Below are positions 7,521 to 15,881 of a stretch of 26,305 nucleotides of DNA, one piece after another (positions within the stretch are counted from its first letter, which is position 1; each line of letters starts with the position of its first letter). Under the pieces are notes generated by a model that did no database searches, had not been told where the DNA came from, and worked only from the letters and a program-made list of their open reading frames with translations. Made by a program: the position numbers and the translations under genes. The DNA is from CAYWHE01 sp964458125 (lineage in GTDB: Bacteria > Bacteroidota > Bacteroidia > AKYH767-A > OLB10), in the NCBI GenBank assembly GCA_964458125.1, contig CAYWHE010000033.1, positions 1 to 26,305 on the forward strand, given 5' to 3'.

Positions 7521-8166
7521 CCTGCATTTTTTTCCTGATCACCATCAGGCCGTCACGAACCGGAATTAAAACATTTTCGACCCTTGGATCACGCTGGACA
7601 CGGTTGTTAAATGCATGAATGGCCCTGGTCTCTTCATCCCATCCGGCTTCTGGCTCCAACACCCGGCCACTCCAAAGGACATTATCGGCAAGTATGTATC
7701 CACCCGGCTGAAGTATGGGTAAAACCATTTCATAATACCGGCTGTAGTTTTCCTTGTCGGCATCAATAAAAACCAGGTCGAAGGGCCCGGGCAACCCGGG
7801 AATCAGCTGGATGGCATCACCGGTATGAATCCGGATTTTTTCTTGAAAACCCGCCTTTTCCACATATTCCTTTGCCATGTCGGCCAGTTCTTCGTTGATG
7901 TCAATGGTGTGCAGTATCCCGCCCGGAGCCAACCCTTCTGCCAGGCAAATGGCAGAATAGCCGGTATAGGTGCCGATTTCAAGAATAACAAGTGGCTTCA
8001 CCATGTGGCTAAACATGGATAATATCCTGCCCTGAAGATGCCCGGAAAGCATCCTGGGCATGAGCACATGAGCATTGGTTTCACGGTTCAGTTCCTTTAA
8101 AACAACTGATTCGTCAGCAGAATGGGCCTCCGCATAGTCAACTATATCTTCGGGTAAAAAATCCAT
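7504..8166 (-). CDS. O-methyltransferase, COMT-like, SAM-dependent
   Basis: This 220-residue class I methyltransferase is of the cation-dependent catechol/caffeoyl-CoA O-methyltransferase type. The SAM motif is VILEIGTYTGYSA, followed by HTIDINEE. The metal-binding region has FIDADKENYSRY and LADNVLWSGRV, both diagnostic. Small-molecule substrates are usual in the family, but the specific one cannot be told. The frame is open to 8211, but a TACTTTTG promoter element lies between that codon and the ATG at 8164-8166 (MDFLPEDIVDYAE), so the shorter form is chosen. It overlaps the start of the downstream kinase-like gene by 17 bases. Confidence 0.9.
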   Translation of the reverse strand: MDFLPEDIVDYAEAHSADESVVLKELNRETNAHVLMPRMLSGHLQGRILSMFSHMVKPLVILEIGTYTGYSAICLAEGLAPGGILHTIDINEELADMAKEYVEKAGFQEKIRIHTGDAIQLIPGLPGPFDLVFIDADKENYSRYYEMVLPILQPGGYILADNVLWSGRVLEPEAGWDEETRAIHAFNNRVQRDPRVENVLIPVRDGLMVIRKKMQDEVAR

Positions 8167-8183
8167 AGGGGTCAATTTGGATG

Positions 8184-8191
8184 CAAAAGTA
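8184..8191 (-). promoter_or_regulatory. -7 element (TACTTTTG) for the O-methyltransferase operon
   Basis: The minus strand reads TACTTTTG, a TAnnTTTG match, 17 bases upstream of the ATG at 8166 and downstream of the alternative start at 8211. The predicted leader is about 10 bases. No clear -33 element is seen. Confidence 0.5.
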
Positions 8192-8259
8192 AGGAAATAC
8201 CTGCCCTTCATGATCTAAAAGAACTCAGGTTTGGAAACTTAAAATTAAACATTTCGTTG

Positions 8260-8267
8260 TATCTTTG
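8260..8267 (+). promoter_or_regulatory. -7 element (TATCTTTG) for the receptor operon
   Basis: TATCTTTG lies 17 bases before the ATG at 8285, giving a leader of about 10 bases. A TTTGG at 8230-8234 is about 26 bases upstream, further than the usual 19-21, so the -33 assignment is weak. It is divergent from the O-methyltransferase promoter. Confidence 0.55.
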
Positions 8268-8284
8268 TTATTCATTCGAAAGCA

Positions 8285-8692
8285 ATGAAACAAGTATTCC
8301 GCTGCATTCAATCCGCACTGCTATCCATAATACTTTTACTGGCCGGAAACGGATTTTCGATCAACCGGACGGAGTGCATGCACAGCGGAAAATCCAAAGT
8401 AACCATTGGAATGCCGGCATCAGGTTTTATGCAGGAAACATCAGGAACGTGCTCCCTGAAAAGTAAATGTTGCCGGGTTGAAACCACCGTTTACCAATCC
8501 AACACCTTTTCGCTACAGGATAAAAAGGAAAATACCCCTTCTACCCAGCAACCCGATTATTGCCTGTTCAATGCAACCGTTTCCGCCGGGACGGCGTCTT
8601 TAACGCATAGCCCATCAACTGCTGCTTTTCCGCTGAAACCACCCCTTTCAGGAAAAGACCTTTCCATAAAAATCAGCGTTTTGCTGATCTGA
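8285..8692 (+). CDS. Small secreted Cys protein resembling the HYC_CC_PP family
   Basis: This 135-residue protein has an N-terminal hydrophobic export segment (residues 8-25). Landmarks in the mature part are INRTEC31MH33SGK, a C56 and a CC pair C62-C63 (LKSKCCRVET), C93, and a C-terminal PP (119-120) in KPPLSGKDLSIKISVLLI. The CC pair and the PPLSGKDxSI tail match the small Bacteroidota family called HYC_CC_PP, found next to TonB-dependent receptors and metal-handling genes. The first motif differs here: C-M-H instead of H-Y-C. Metal binding, perhaps copper, is plausible but inferred. It is the first gene of the operon, 70 bases before the receptor. Confidence 0.75.
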   Translation: MKQVFRCIQSALLSIILLLAGNGFSINRTECMHSGKSKVTIGMPASGFMQETSGTCSLKSKCCRVETTVYQSNTFSLQDKKENTPSTQQPDYCLFNATVSAGTASLTHSPSTAAFPLKPPLSGKDLSIKISVLLI

Positions 8693-8762
8693 CTTTCTTT
8701 TTGCGAAACCGGTGAGATCCTGTCGGATCCGCTGTTTATTTTACTTTCCCAAAAAAGAAATC

Positions 8763-10985
8763 ATGAAAAAAATAATTTATATCCAGTTATTATTCCTGGC
8801 CGTGTTTTACTCCCGGTCTTCCCAATTGTATGCTCAAACACTGAAGGGAACGGTCAGGGAGCAAACCCCCAAAGGATTGCAGCCCTTGCCTGGAGTCCAT
8901 GTTTACTGGCTCCATACCTATACGGGAGCTACAACCGATGCTTCCGGCCTGTTCGAAATCACACCGCCTTCCTCCTACCCTGCCGACCTGGTTTTCAGTT
9001 TTGTCGGCTATCAGACCGATACACTCCGGTTAAACGTTCCGGGTACTATTCAGCATATCCTGAAAAGCAGCGTCACACTTGGCGAGGTGGCTATTGAAAG
9101 AAGGCGCGAATCCACGACGGTTTCCACCATCAATCCCATCAACACCCAGGTGATCACTTCCGGTGAGTTGAAGAAAGCGGCCTGCTGTAACCTGGCGGAG
9201 AGTTTTGAAACGAACCCGTCTGTTGATGTCAGTTATGCTGATGCCGTTTCCGGTGCCAGGCAAATCCAGATGCTCGGACTGGATGGCATTTATACACAGA
9301 TCCTTTCGGAGAACCTGCCGCTGGTGCGGGGCTTAAGCTCCTCCTATGGCCTGAATTTCATCCCGGGTCCATTTGTCGAATCCATTTATGTAAGCAAGGG
9401 TGTTGGTTCGGTCGTGAATGGCTATGAGAGCATTACCGGGCAAATTAACATTGAAGTAACCGAACCTGACCAGGCTGACCGGTTATTTGTAAATGGATAC
9501 GTGAACAGCGACCTTCGCCCGGAACTGAACCTGCACCTGGCCCATCATACCGGCAAGCATGCAAGCGCCCTCCTGTTTTTACACGGAAGCCAGGCCGGGC
9601 TGAAAAAGGACATGAACCAGGATTCATTTTTAGACAGTCCCCAGGGACAACAGTACAATATTTACAACCGCTGGCATTTCACCGGGAAAAACATGGAAGG
9701 TCAGCTGGGCCTGCGGGCGGTTATTGAAAACAGGTATGGCGGTCAGCTGAATGCCGATAAAAATATCATGAATCCATCTGCACCAGCTGAACCTTACCGC
9801 ATCAACATCAGAAACCGGCAGTTTGAGTTATATACGAAGACGGGTTATATGTTCCCTGCAAGGCCCGACAGAAGTCTCGGGCTGATGACATCCACGAAAT
9901 ACAACCTGCAGGATATGACTTTTGGGATGAAAGCCTACCGGGGCCGGCAGACCGGGTTTTACTCCAATTTAATTTTCCAGGATTTCATCGGTTCGGATAA
10001 AAATATCATCAAGGCCGGGTTGAGTTTAGTCTATGACAACTACCTGGAAACGTATAATGATTCCGTTATGGATCACCACGAAACTGTTCCAGGAGGTTTC
10101 GCAGAATATAGGTTTAACGATAAAAAGAAAATTTCCTTCATAACCGGTGCAAGAATGGATTACCATAACACCTTCGGATGGTTTTTCACGCCCCGGGTTC
10201 ATTTTAAATACGACCTGCGTCCCGGTTCGGTCCTAAGGCTCTCCGGCGGGAGCGGGTTCCGCTCTGCACAGGTACTTACTGAAAATCCTTCGGTTTTTGC
10301 AAATTCACGAATAATCGTATTCCGGGAGGAACTGCGTCCGGAAAAAGCCTGGAATACCGGTGCAAGTTTCACCCATAAATTCGATTTTGCGGGTCAGGAG
10401 GGAACCCTGGTCGTTGATTATTATTATACCCGGTTCGTCAACCAGGTGGTGGTCGACCTGGAAAACATAACAGAAGTTCGCTTTTATAACCTGGATGGTA
10501 TTTCGTATTCTCACGGCTACCAGGCCCAGCTTGATTACAGCCCGTTTAAACGATTTGACATACGCCTGGCCTACAAACGGTATGAGGTAAAATCACACTA
10601 TTCCGGTCAGCTGCTTGATAAGCCATTTGTTCCGCGTGACCGCGCCCTGCTGAACCTGGCCTACGCCACCAGTATGGATAAATGGAAATTTGACGTGACG
10701 CTGAAATGGTTTGGTTTGAGCCGGATTCCGGATACCGGGGCCAACCCTGAATCTTACAGGAGCCCGGATCATTCCACGGAATATATCACGCTGATGGCTC
10801 AACTCACGAAAGCATTTCGTAAATTTGACCTGTATGCCGGAGCTGAAAACATCACCAACTTCATACAAAAAAATGCAGTGATTGCACCCGATGACCCGTA
10901 TGGATCATACTTCGATGCTTCCCTCATCTGGGGACCGGTTACAGGCCGGATGTTTTACGCAGGCTTCCGGTTTAACATCCGGTAA
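8763..10985 (+). CDS. TonB-dependent outer membrane receptor
   Basis: This 740-residue outer-membrane, TonB-driven importer has a signal peptide (MKKIIYIQLLFLAVFY to about YAQ). A carboxypeptidase-regulatory-like domain follows from TLKGTVREQ to FVGYQTDTLRL. The plug domain is at about residues 110-235, with QVITSGELKKAACCNLAESF, the IQMLGLDGIYTQIL segment and GYESITGQINIEV. The beta-barrel ends with the aromatic terminus FYAGFRFNIR. Upstream GTG codons exist from 8712, but the ATG at 8763 starts the signal peptide. The plug wording (CCNLAESFETNPSVDVSYADA) is typical of receptors sitting next to HYC_CC_PP-like proteins. The substrate is not determinable; a metal complex is suggested only by context. 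Confidence 0.92.
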   Translation: MKKIIYIQLLFLAVFYSRSSQLYAQTLKGTVREQTPKGLQPLPGVHVYWLHTYTGATTDASGLFEITPPSSYPADLVFSFVGYQTDTLRLNVPGTIQHILKSSVTLGEVAIERRRESTTVSTINPINTQVITSGELKKAACCNLAESFETNPSVDVSYADAVSGARQIQMLGLDGIYTQILSENLPLVRGLSSSYGLNFIPGPFVESIYVSKGVGSVVNGYESITGQINIEVTEPDQADRLFVNGYVNSDLRPELNLHLAHHTGKHASALLFLHGSQAGLKKDMNQDSFLDSPQGQQYNIYNRWHFTGKNMEGQLGLRAVIENRYGGQLNADKNIMNPSAPAEPYRINIRNRQFELYTKTGYMFPARPDRSLGLMTSTKYNLQDMTFGMKAYRGRQTGFYSNLIFQDFIGSDKNIIKAGLSLVYDNYLETYNDSVMDHHETVPGGFAEYRFNDKKKISFITGARMDYHNTFGWFFTPRVHFKYDLRPGSVLRLSGGSGFRSAQVLTENPSVFANSRIIVFREELRPEKAWNTGASFTHKFDFAGQEGTLVVDYYYTRFVNQVVVDLENITEVRFYNLDGISYSHGYQAQLDYSPFKRFDIRLAYKRYEVKSHYSGQLLDKPFVPRDRALLNLAYATSMDKWKFDVTLKWFGLSRIPDTGANPESYRSPDHSTEYITLMAQLTKAFRKFDLYAGAENITNFIQKNAVIAPDDPYGSYFDASLIWGPVTGRMFYAGFRFNIR

Positions 10986-11007
10986 TTCATGATTCATTTC
11001 AAAAAAG

Positions 11008-11364
11008 ATGCAAAAACTTCCCATTTACCTGGCACTCATTTTCAGTTTGTTTTTCCCTGCGGCCTTGTCGTGGAAGGCCCTGGAAAATATTACGACCTGT
11101 TTTTCCGGTTATCGCAGGGTATGCAATTATTCCACGGAAAAAGAGTCTGCTTTTAAAAACCGGATAAAAGAAACCGTCTTCCATACCAAAATCGGGAAAA
11201 TGGAAATCCTGTTCTACAGCCGCGAAAAAAATCGTTTAGAACCGAGGAAGACCATTTCCATGACAGGCGGTGAAGACGCCGGCCTGGTGGCTGACCCTAA
11301 GGCCATTTCAAAACTTCAGGAATGCTGCAAAAATGACGGTAATAATCGAATACACAGATTTTAA
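11008..11364 (+). CDS. Small secreted protein of unknown function with four cysteines
   Basis: I do not recognise this 118-residue protein. It has a convincing signal peptide (MQKLPIYLALIFSLFFPAAL, cut near residue 21). The mature part is basic, with cysteines at 31, 39 and a CC pair at 106-107 (LQECCKND). There is no HMA-type CxxC motif, lipobox or membrane segment. It begins 22 bases after the receptor stop and ends 18 bases before the RidA-family gene, so it is probably a member of the same operon. The Cys pair echoes that of the first gene in the operon, but no homology is claimed. Coding status rests on spacing, signal peptide and the intact frame. Confidence 0.65.
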   Translation: MQKLPIYLALIFSLFFPAALSWKALENITTCFSGYRRVCNYSTEKESAFKNRIKETVFHTKIGKMEILFYSREKNRLEPRKTISMTGGEDAGLVADPKAISKLQECCKNDGNNRIHRF

Positions 11365-11382
11365 CACTTAAAAAAATCCGGA

Positions 11383-11805
11383 ATGGAAGCATCACCTGAT
11401 CGAATCAATTCATCGAAAGCACCGGAACCTGTGGGTTTATACCCGCATGCCCGCCGGGTAGGAAACCTGTTGTTTTTGTCGGGCGTAGGTCCACGGGAAA
11501 AAGGCAGTAAAATAATCCCGGGAGTGGAACTGGATCCCCAAGGTAAAATTATCTCATACGATATTGCTGTTCAGTGTCACTCGGTGTTCCGCAACATCCG
11601 TTACATCCTGGAAGAAGCCGGCTCCGGCTGGGATAAAATCGTTGATGTAACCGTTTTCCTGACGAATATGAAAAAAGATTTTGCCATATACAACCAGTTG
11701 TATGCGGAATATTTTAAGGATAACCTTCCCTGCCGTACAACGGTGGAAATCAATTGTCTGCCCACACCTATTGCGATTGAACTGAAAGTGATCGCCACGA
11801 TATAA
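11383..11805 (+). CDS. RidA-family enamine/imine deaminase (2-aminomuconate deaminase-like)
   Basis: This 140-residue member of the YjgF/YER057c/UK114 (RidA) family, a trimeric deaminase fold, retains the key Arg118 (CRTTVEI) and Glu133 (AIELKVIA), so it is probably active. The start of the domain, YPHARRVGNLLFLSGVGPR, and the insert VELDPQGKIISYDI resemble 2-aminomuconate deaminases of the kynurenine/2-aminophenol pathway more than the general RidA, but this is a similarity by eye. No other tryptophan-degradation gene is in the window. It follows the small secreted protein by 18 bases. Its stop is four bases from that of the convergent desaturase gene. Confidence 0.88.
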   Translation: MEASPDRINSSKAPEPVGLYPHARRVGNLLFLSGVGPREKGSKIIPGVELDPQGKIISYDIAVQCHSVFRNIRYILEEAGSGWDKIVDVTVFLTNMKKDFAIYNQLYAEYFKDNLPCRTTVEINCLPTPIAIELKVIATI

Positions 11806-11809
11806 TTTT

Positions 11810-12880
11810 TCAGGCGGCCTGACCGAGGTATTTCATAAAGCGGAAGTGGGAAGCGAGCGCAGACCCAACCGAAGGAAACTGGTGATAAGGCACCTTGTAC
11901 TTTTCGCAATATTCCTTTAATATCCTGCTAACCTGGGGATAATGCACGTGACTGATCCGGGGAAAGAGGTGATGTTCGACCTGGAAATTCAGTCCCCCGA
12001 GAAACCAGGAAACAACTTTGTTCCCGGTGGCAAAATCAGCGGTTGTAATGACCTGGTGAACAGCCCATTCATTCGGTACCTTCAGATCGTGGTCCTTGGC
12101 ATCCTCAAAATGCGTCACCTCAACCACATGGGCCAGTTGAAATACCATGGCCAGGGTGATACCCATGACGGCATGCAGGGTAAAAAATCCTGCCAGCCAG
12201 GCCGGCCAGCCCAGCATATAAACCGGTAAAGCTATGTATACCCCGATATAAAACACTTTACTGACCCAGAAAATAATATGTTCCTTGGTACTCATCTTTG
12301 CAAATGAGGTGTTTTGCACTTTGCTGCTGAAATATTTCAGGAAATCGAAAACAAAAACCCATAAAACGGATGCCAGGGAATATAATAAGACACTGTAGAA
12401 ATGCTGGTACCGGTGCATACCCAGGTGTTTTTGTGATGCACACTGGCGGATGAAAGGCATTTTGGCAATATCATCATCCACACCGTCAATGTTCGTATAG
12501 GTATGATGAATGATGTTGTGTTTTTGTTTCCAGATAAATGCATTGCCGCCCATGGCATTCAGCGACAGGCCCAGCAATTCATTCACCCATTTTTTATCCG
12601 AATAACTGCCATGACAGGCATCGTGCATCACGTTGAAACCAATGCAGGCCAGGGTAAACCCCAACAGGCCGCTGGCCAGTAAGCCTGCATAAACATTGGC
12701 GTTGAAAAAGACAAGAAAAACGTACAAGCCGACAGCTGCCAGGCTCAAAATAATTAATTTTAAATACAACTGGAAATTGCCGGTAGACTTGATATTCGCT
12801 TCCCTGAAATAATTATCTACCGCTTTTTTTACATCCTCATAAAAGTCTGAATGCTTATGCTGAAAGGTTACTTTTGCCAT
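11810..12880 (-). CDS. Membrane fatty acid desaturase (front-end/acyl-CoA type)
   Basis: This is a 356-residue integral membrane di-iron desaturase. The three histidine boxes are H86-DAC-H90, H121-NII-H125-H126, and Q300-VE-H303-H304. The glutamine in the third box and the LNFQVEHHLFPRISHVHYP context mark the front-end/linoleoyl-CoA-type group. Hydrophobic pairs at about 38-60, 62-85, 190-235 and 235-255 give the usual four-helix topology. The N-terminal cytochrome b5 domain of many eukaryotic members is absent. It probably adjusts membrane lipid unsaturation; position and substrate form are unknown. It starts at the ATG at 12878-12880, 24 bases after a TACCTTTG element. It is divergent from the AddB-like gene. 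Confidence 0.9.
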   Translation of the reverse strand: MAKVTFQHKHSDFYEDVKKAVDNYFREANIKSTGNFQLYLKLIILSLAAVGLYVFLVFFNANVYAGLLASGLLGFTLACIGFNVMHDACHGSYSDKKWVNELLGLSLNAMGGNAFIWKQKHNIIHHTYTNIDGVDDDIAKMPFIRQCASQKHLGMHRYQHFYSVLLYSLASVLWVFVFDFLKYFSSKVQNTSFAKMSTKEHIIFWVSKVFYIGVYIALPVYMLGWPAWLAGFFTLHAVMGITLAMVFQLAHVVEVTHFEDAKDHDLKVPNEWAVHQVITTADFATGNKVVSWFLGGLNFQVEHHLFPRISHVHYPQVSRILKEYCEKYKVPYHQFPSVGSALASHFRFMKYLGQAA

Positions 12881-12903
12881 TCTTTACATTAAATATTACT
12901 GCT

Positions 12904-12911
12904 CAAAGGTA
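12904..12911 (-). promoter_or_regulatory. -7 element (TACCTTTG) for the desaturase gene
   Basis: The minus strand reads TACCTTTG, matching TAnnTTTG, 24 bases upstream of the ATG at 12880. The leader is predicted at about 17 bases. The -33 element is unclear. Confidence 0.5.
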
Positions 12912-12971
12912 ACCAAAATAATTCATTTTGACCACTTTCCTCAAATTTACCGAAAGCACCTGCGATCCCGT

Positions 12972-12979
12972 TATATTTG
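12972..12979 (+). promoter_or_regulatory. -7 element (TATATTTG) for the AddB-like gene
   Basis: TATATTTG matches TAnnTTTG and lies 17 bases before the GTG start at 12996, giving a leader of only about 10 bases. It shares a 115-base divergent region with the desaturase promoter. Confidence 0.55.
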
Positions 12980-12995
12980 CGTCAACTGTAACCTA

Positions 12996-15821
12996 GTGGA
13001 AACCAGAACTGCTTTTATTGATCTTTTTATCCATGACCTGCTGGAAAACGGACGGGATTTATCGGATTCCTGCGTGGTTTTCCCTTCCCGCCGGGCAGGC
13101 CTTATCTTTAAAAAAAAGTTTGCCAACCACATCACCAAACCCGCCTGGCTTCCATCCGTATGTTCCATTGATGACTTCATCCTGTCCCTATGTCCCCTGC
13201 AGGTTCCTGATGCCATTCACCTTCAACTGGAACTTTATACGGTTTATCAAAAACATTATCCAGGAATTTCCTTTGATAAATTTCTATCCTGGGGAGAGAT
13301 TCTATTAAAAGATTTTAACGAAGTGGATCTTCAGATGATTCCTGCAGACCGTTTGTTTTCCGAAGTGTTTTCCATCAGGGAACTGGATGTTCGAATCGGT
13401 ATCGGGGAAGAGGAGACCGAACGCATCCGGGAATTCTGGAAACTTTTCTCCGGAAAGGACCTGACAGGAATTCAAAAGGAGTTCCTGGAAAACTGGAGGT
13501 CTCTGCCGGTGATTTACAATGAATTCCGAAAACAACTGGAACAAAATGGTCTTGCTTACAACGGTATGGCTGCCCGCCGGGTAGCGGAAGGATTGACGGA
13601 TGGAAGCCTGGTCCTGCCTTGGAAAATGGTTTGGTTTGCAGGATTTTATGCACTTTCCCGTGCCGAAAAAGCCATATTCAATCACCTCCGTACCATCGGT
13701 AAGGGTGCATTCAGGTGGGATGCGGACAGGTATTATTCGGAAGACAGCCATCAGGAAGCCGGACGTTATTTCAGAAAAAAACAAATCGAACCCGCAGAAG
13801 AAGACTTCAAATGGACATTTAACTATTTTAAGGAAACCAGTAAAAACATTCATATCACCGGTGTTCCGCTCCTGACGGGCCAGGCCCGTACGGCCGGGCT
13901 GCTGCTTGAAAAAATATGGACAGGTGATGAATCTCCCGATCATACGGCCGTTGTTTTGCCGGATGAAAAACTGCTGATGCCATTATTGTATGCATTGCCG
14001 GAAAATACCGGTCCGGTGAACATCACCATGGGATACCCACTCCAGGGAGGCGCAACAGATCAGCTGATCCGGTCCATCAAAAACCTTTTTGCTTTCAGCA
14101 TACAAAATAACGATCGGAATTTTTTCAGGACACAGGACCTCCTTGCACTATTTGAAAACAGCTATATCCGGTCGTTAAACCCTTTGCTGGTCCGTCAAAT
14201 TTCGGAACAACTGGTTAAAGAAAACAGGCTGGTGATGGATGCAAAATCCTCTCTGGAATTGTATTTTCATGAAATCATGACCTTTCTGCTGAAGGAATCC
14301 GGTCTGAAACAAAATCCGGTAAACGGACTGACCACTCTTTTTGAAATGATCCTGGAGCATTTTAAAAAGGAAAAAGCAATCCTCCCCCGGTTCGATTTCA
14401 GTCTGCTGAAATTTTTCCATCGTGAACTGAAAAAACTTTCCCGCTTAACCGAAGCATACAGTAAAGTAACCGACCTGACCGGACCTGTTGGCTGGCGTCT
14501 GGTGGGGGACCTGTTGAAATCCCTCCGGGTACCGTTTTCCGGCGAGCCTGTGAAAGGCTTACAGATTATGGGATTCCTGGAAACCCGTAATCTTGATTTT
14601 CAAAACCTGATCATTCTTTCCATGAATGAGGAAATGATGCCTGCCTCTGCGTCCGGCAGTTCATATATTCCCTATGCGATCCGGAAGGCTTACGGATTAC
14701 CCACTTTTGAAGAACATGACGCCATATATGCCTATCATTTTTACAGGCTACTTCAACGTGCTGAAAACATTTACCTGATTTACAATACCGAAGCCGGGGC
14801 CTTATCCGGTGGTGAGATGAGCCGGTACCTGTTACAGATTGCTTACGAAATGAGAAAAAAAAGCGATGGACGCATCCGTATTTCGCATTCCCGCATGGGC
14901 ACCGATCTTCAGATTTACCCGGACAGTCCGATCAGGATCAGCAAACAAGGGGCTGTTGGCAAGGCTCTTCACAGGATGTTCTTCGAAGGGGAAAATGAAC
15001 GCACACACCTGTCTGCAACAGCATTTTCATCCTATATTTTATGTCCCTTGCAATTTTATTTCCGGTATGTAGCCGGCATCCGGGAACCCGATGAAATTCA
15101 GGAGGAAATTGACCCGGCCGTATTCGGGGATATTGTGCATACCGTCATGGAAGAATTTTACAAGGATCATCCCGTGGTGACATCAGCCCTGCTCGACTCC
15201 ATGGTTCCCCGTGTTGAACGGGAGGTGGACCATGTCATCCGTAAAAAATTTCCCTCCCTGCCCGGAACGTTAACGGGCAAAAACAGGCTGCTCCATACCG
15301 TGATCACCGTGCTGATTAAAAAAATAATGGAACAGGACCATCAGGATGCACCATTCACCGTTCATGGCCTGGAAAAGGAATACGTTGGAGAATTAAAAAT
15401 AAACGGAGGCACGCTATACGTTAAGGGCAAAATTGACCGGGTTGATGAAGCGGGCGGACTGACCAGAATCATTGATTATAAAACAGGACAGGATGTGGTG
15501 ATGAAAAAGTTCGTCATCGGAGAGGTGTTCCTGAAACCTGAAAACAAAGCTTCTTTCCAGCTGCTTTTATATTGCTGGCTCCTGCTGCAACACCAGCCCG
15601 GATCATCCCCCCGTGCAGGATTGTTCAGGCTCAGGTCGGTGAACCAGGGAATAGATTTTATTAAGGACGGTGCCCTGATCAATGCTGAAGATATAGGTGA
15701 ATTCGGGGAGGGCCTGAAAGAACTTGCGGGGAGGATAGTAGATCCCGAAACCGACTTCATTCAAACCGAAGATAAAAAAAGGTGCCGTTATTGTGCCTAC
15801 AAGGATATCTGCAACCGCTGA
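12996..15821 (+). CDS. AddB-like PD-(D/E)XK nuclease with Fe-S cluster motif
   Basis: This 941-residue protein resembles the AddB/RecC-like subunit of the AddAB recombination nuclease, which processes double-strand DNA ends. The C-terminal nuclease shows FGDIVHTVMEEF, Asp814 (GKIDRVD) and the D827-Y-K829-TG motif. Four cysteines, C683 and C930-x2-C933-x5-C939, have the spacing of the iron-sulphur staple known in AddB. The N-terminal half is helicase-like in outline (SCVVFPSRRAGLIFKKK, then a domain rich in LxFxNLxI strands), but no Walker A is visible, so it is probably not an ATP motor. The start codon is GTG at 12996; the promoter just upstream leaves little room for another. No AddA helicase gene is in the window. 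Confidence 0.88.
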   Translation: METRTAFIDLFIHDLLENGRDLSDSCVVFPSRRAGLIFKKKFANHITKPAWLPSVCSIDDFILSLCPLQVPDAIHLQLELYTVYQKHYPGISFDKFLSWGEILLKDFNEVDLQMIPADRLFSEVFSIRELDVRIGIGEEETERIREFWKLFSGKDLTGIQKEFLENWRSLPVIYNEFRKQLEQNGLAYNGMAARRVAEGLTDGSLVLPWKMVWFAGFYALSRAEKAIFNHLRTIGKGAFRWDADRYYSEDSHQEAGRYFRKKQIEPAEEDFKWTFNYFKETSKNIHITGVPLLTGQARTAGLLLEKIWTGDESPDHTAVVLPDEKLLMPLLYALPENTGPVNITMGYPLQGGATDQLIRSIKNLFAFSIQNNDRNFFRTQDLLALFENSYIRSLNPLLVRQISEQLVKENRLVMDAKSSLELYFHEIMTFLLKESGLKQNPVNGLTTLFEMILEHFKKEKAILPRFDFSLLKFFHRELKKLSRLTEAYSKVTDLTGPVGWRLVGDLLKSLRVPFSGEPVKGLQIMGFLETRNLDFQNLIILSMNEEMMPASASGSSYIPYAIRKAYGLPTFEEHDAIYAYHFYRLLQRAENIYLIYNTEAGALSGGEMSRYLLQIAYEMRKKSDGRIRISHSRMGTDLQIYPDSPIRISKQGAVGKALHRMFFEGENERTHLSATAFSSYILCPLQFYFRYVAGIREPDEIQEEIDPAVFGDIVHTVMEEFYKDHPVVTSALLDSMVPRVEREVDHVIRKKFPSLPGTLTGKNRLLHTVITVLIKKIMEQDHQDAPFTVHGLEKEYVGELKINGGTLYVKGKIDRVDEAGGLTRIIDYKTGQDVVMKKFVIGEVFLKPENKASFQLLLYCWLLLQHQPGSSPRAGLFRLRSVNQGIDFIKDGALINAEDIGEFGEGLKELAGRIVDPETDFIQTEDKKRCRYCAYKDICNR

Positions 15822-15881
15822 GCCAGTCCGGAAACCCGGGAGATTACAAAAGGATCACGAGAAGAGAGGCTGTGGTAACCA

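Noticed and set aside
11801..11826. Possible hairpin at the RidA/desaturase convergent junction
   Set aside because: Stem of four to five pairs, with the T run preceding rather than following it.
13305..13943. 212-codon minus-strand frame inside the AddB-like gene
   Set aside because: Fully inside a 941-residue gene with clear family motifs; no independent evidence.
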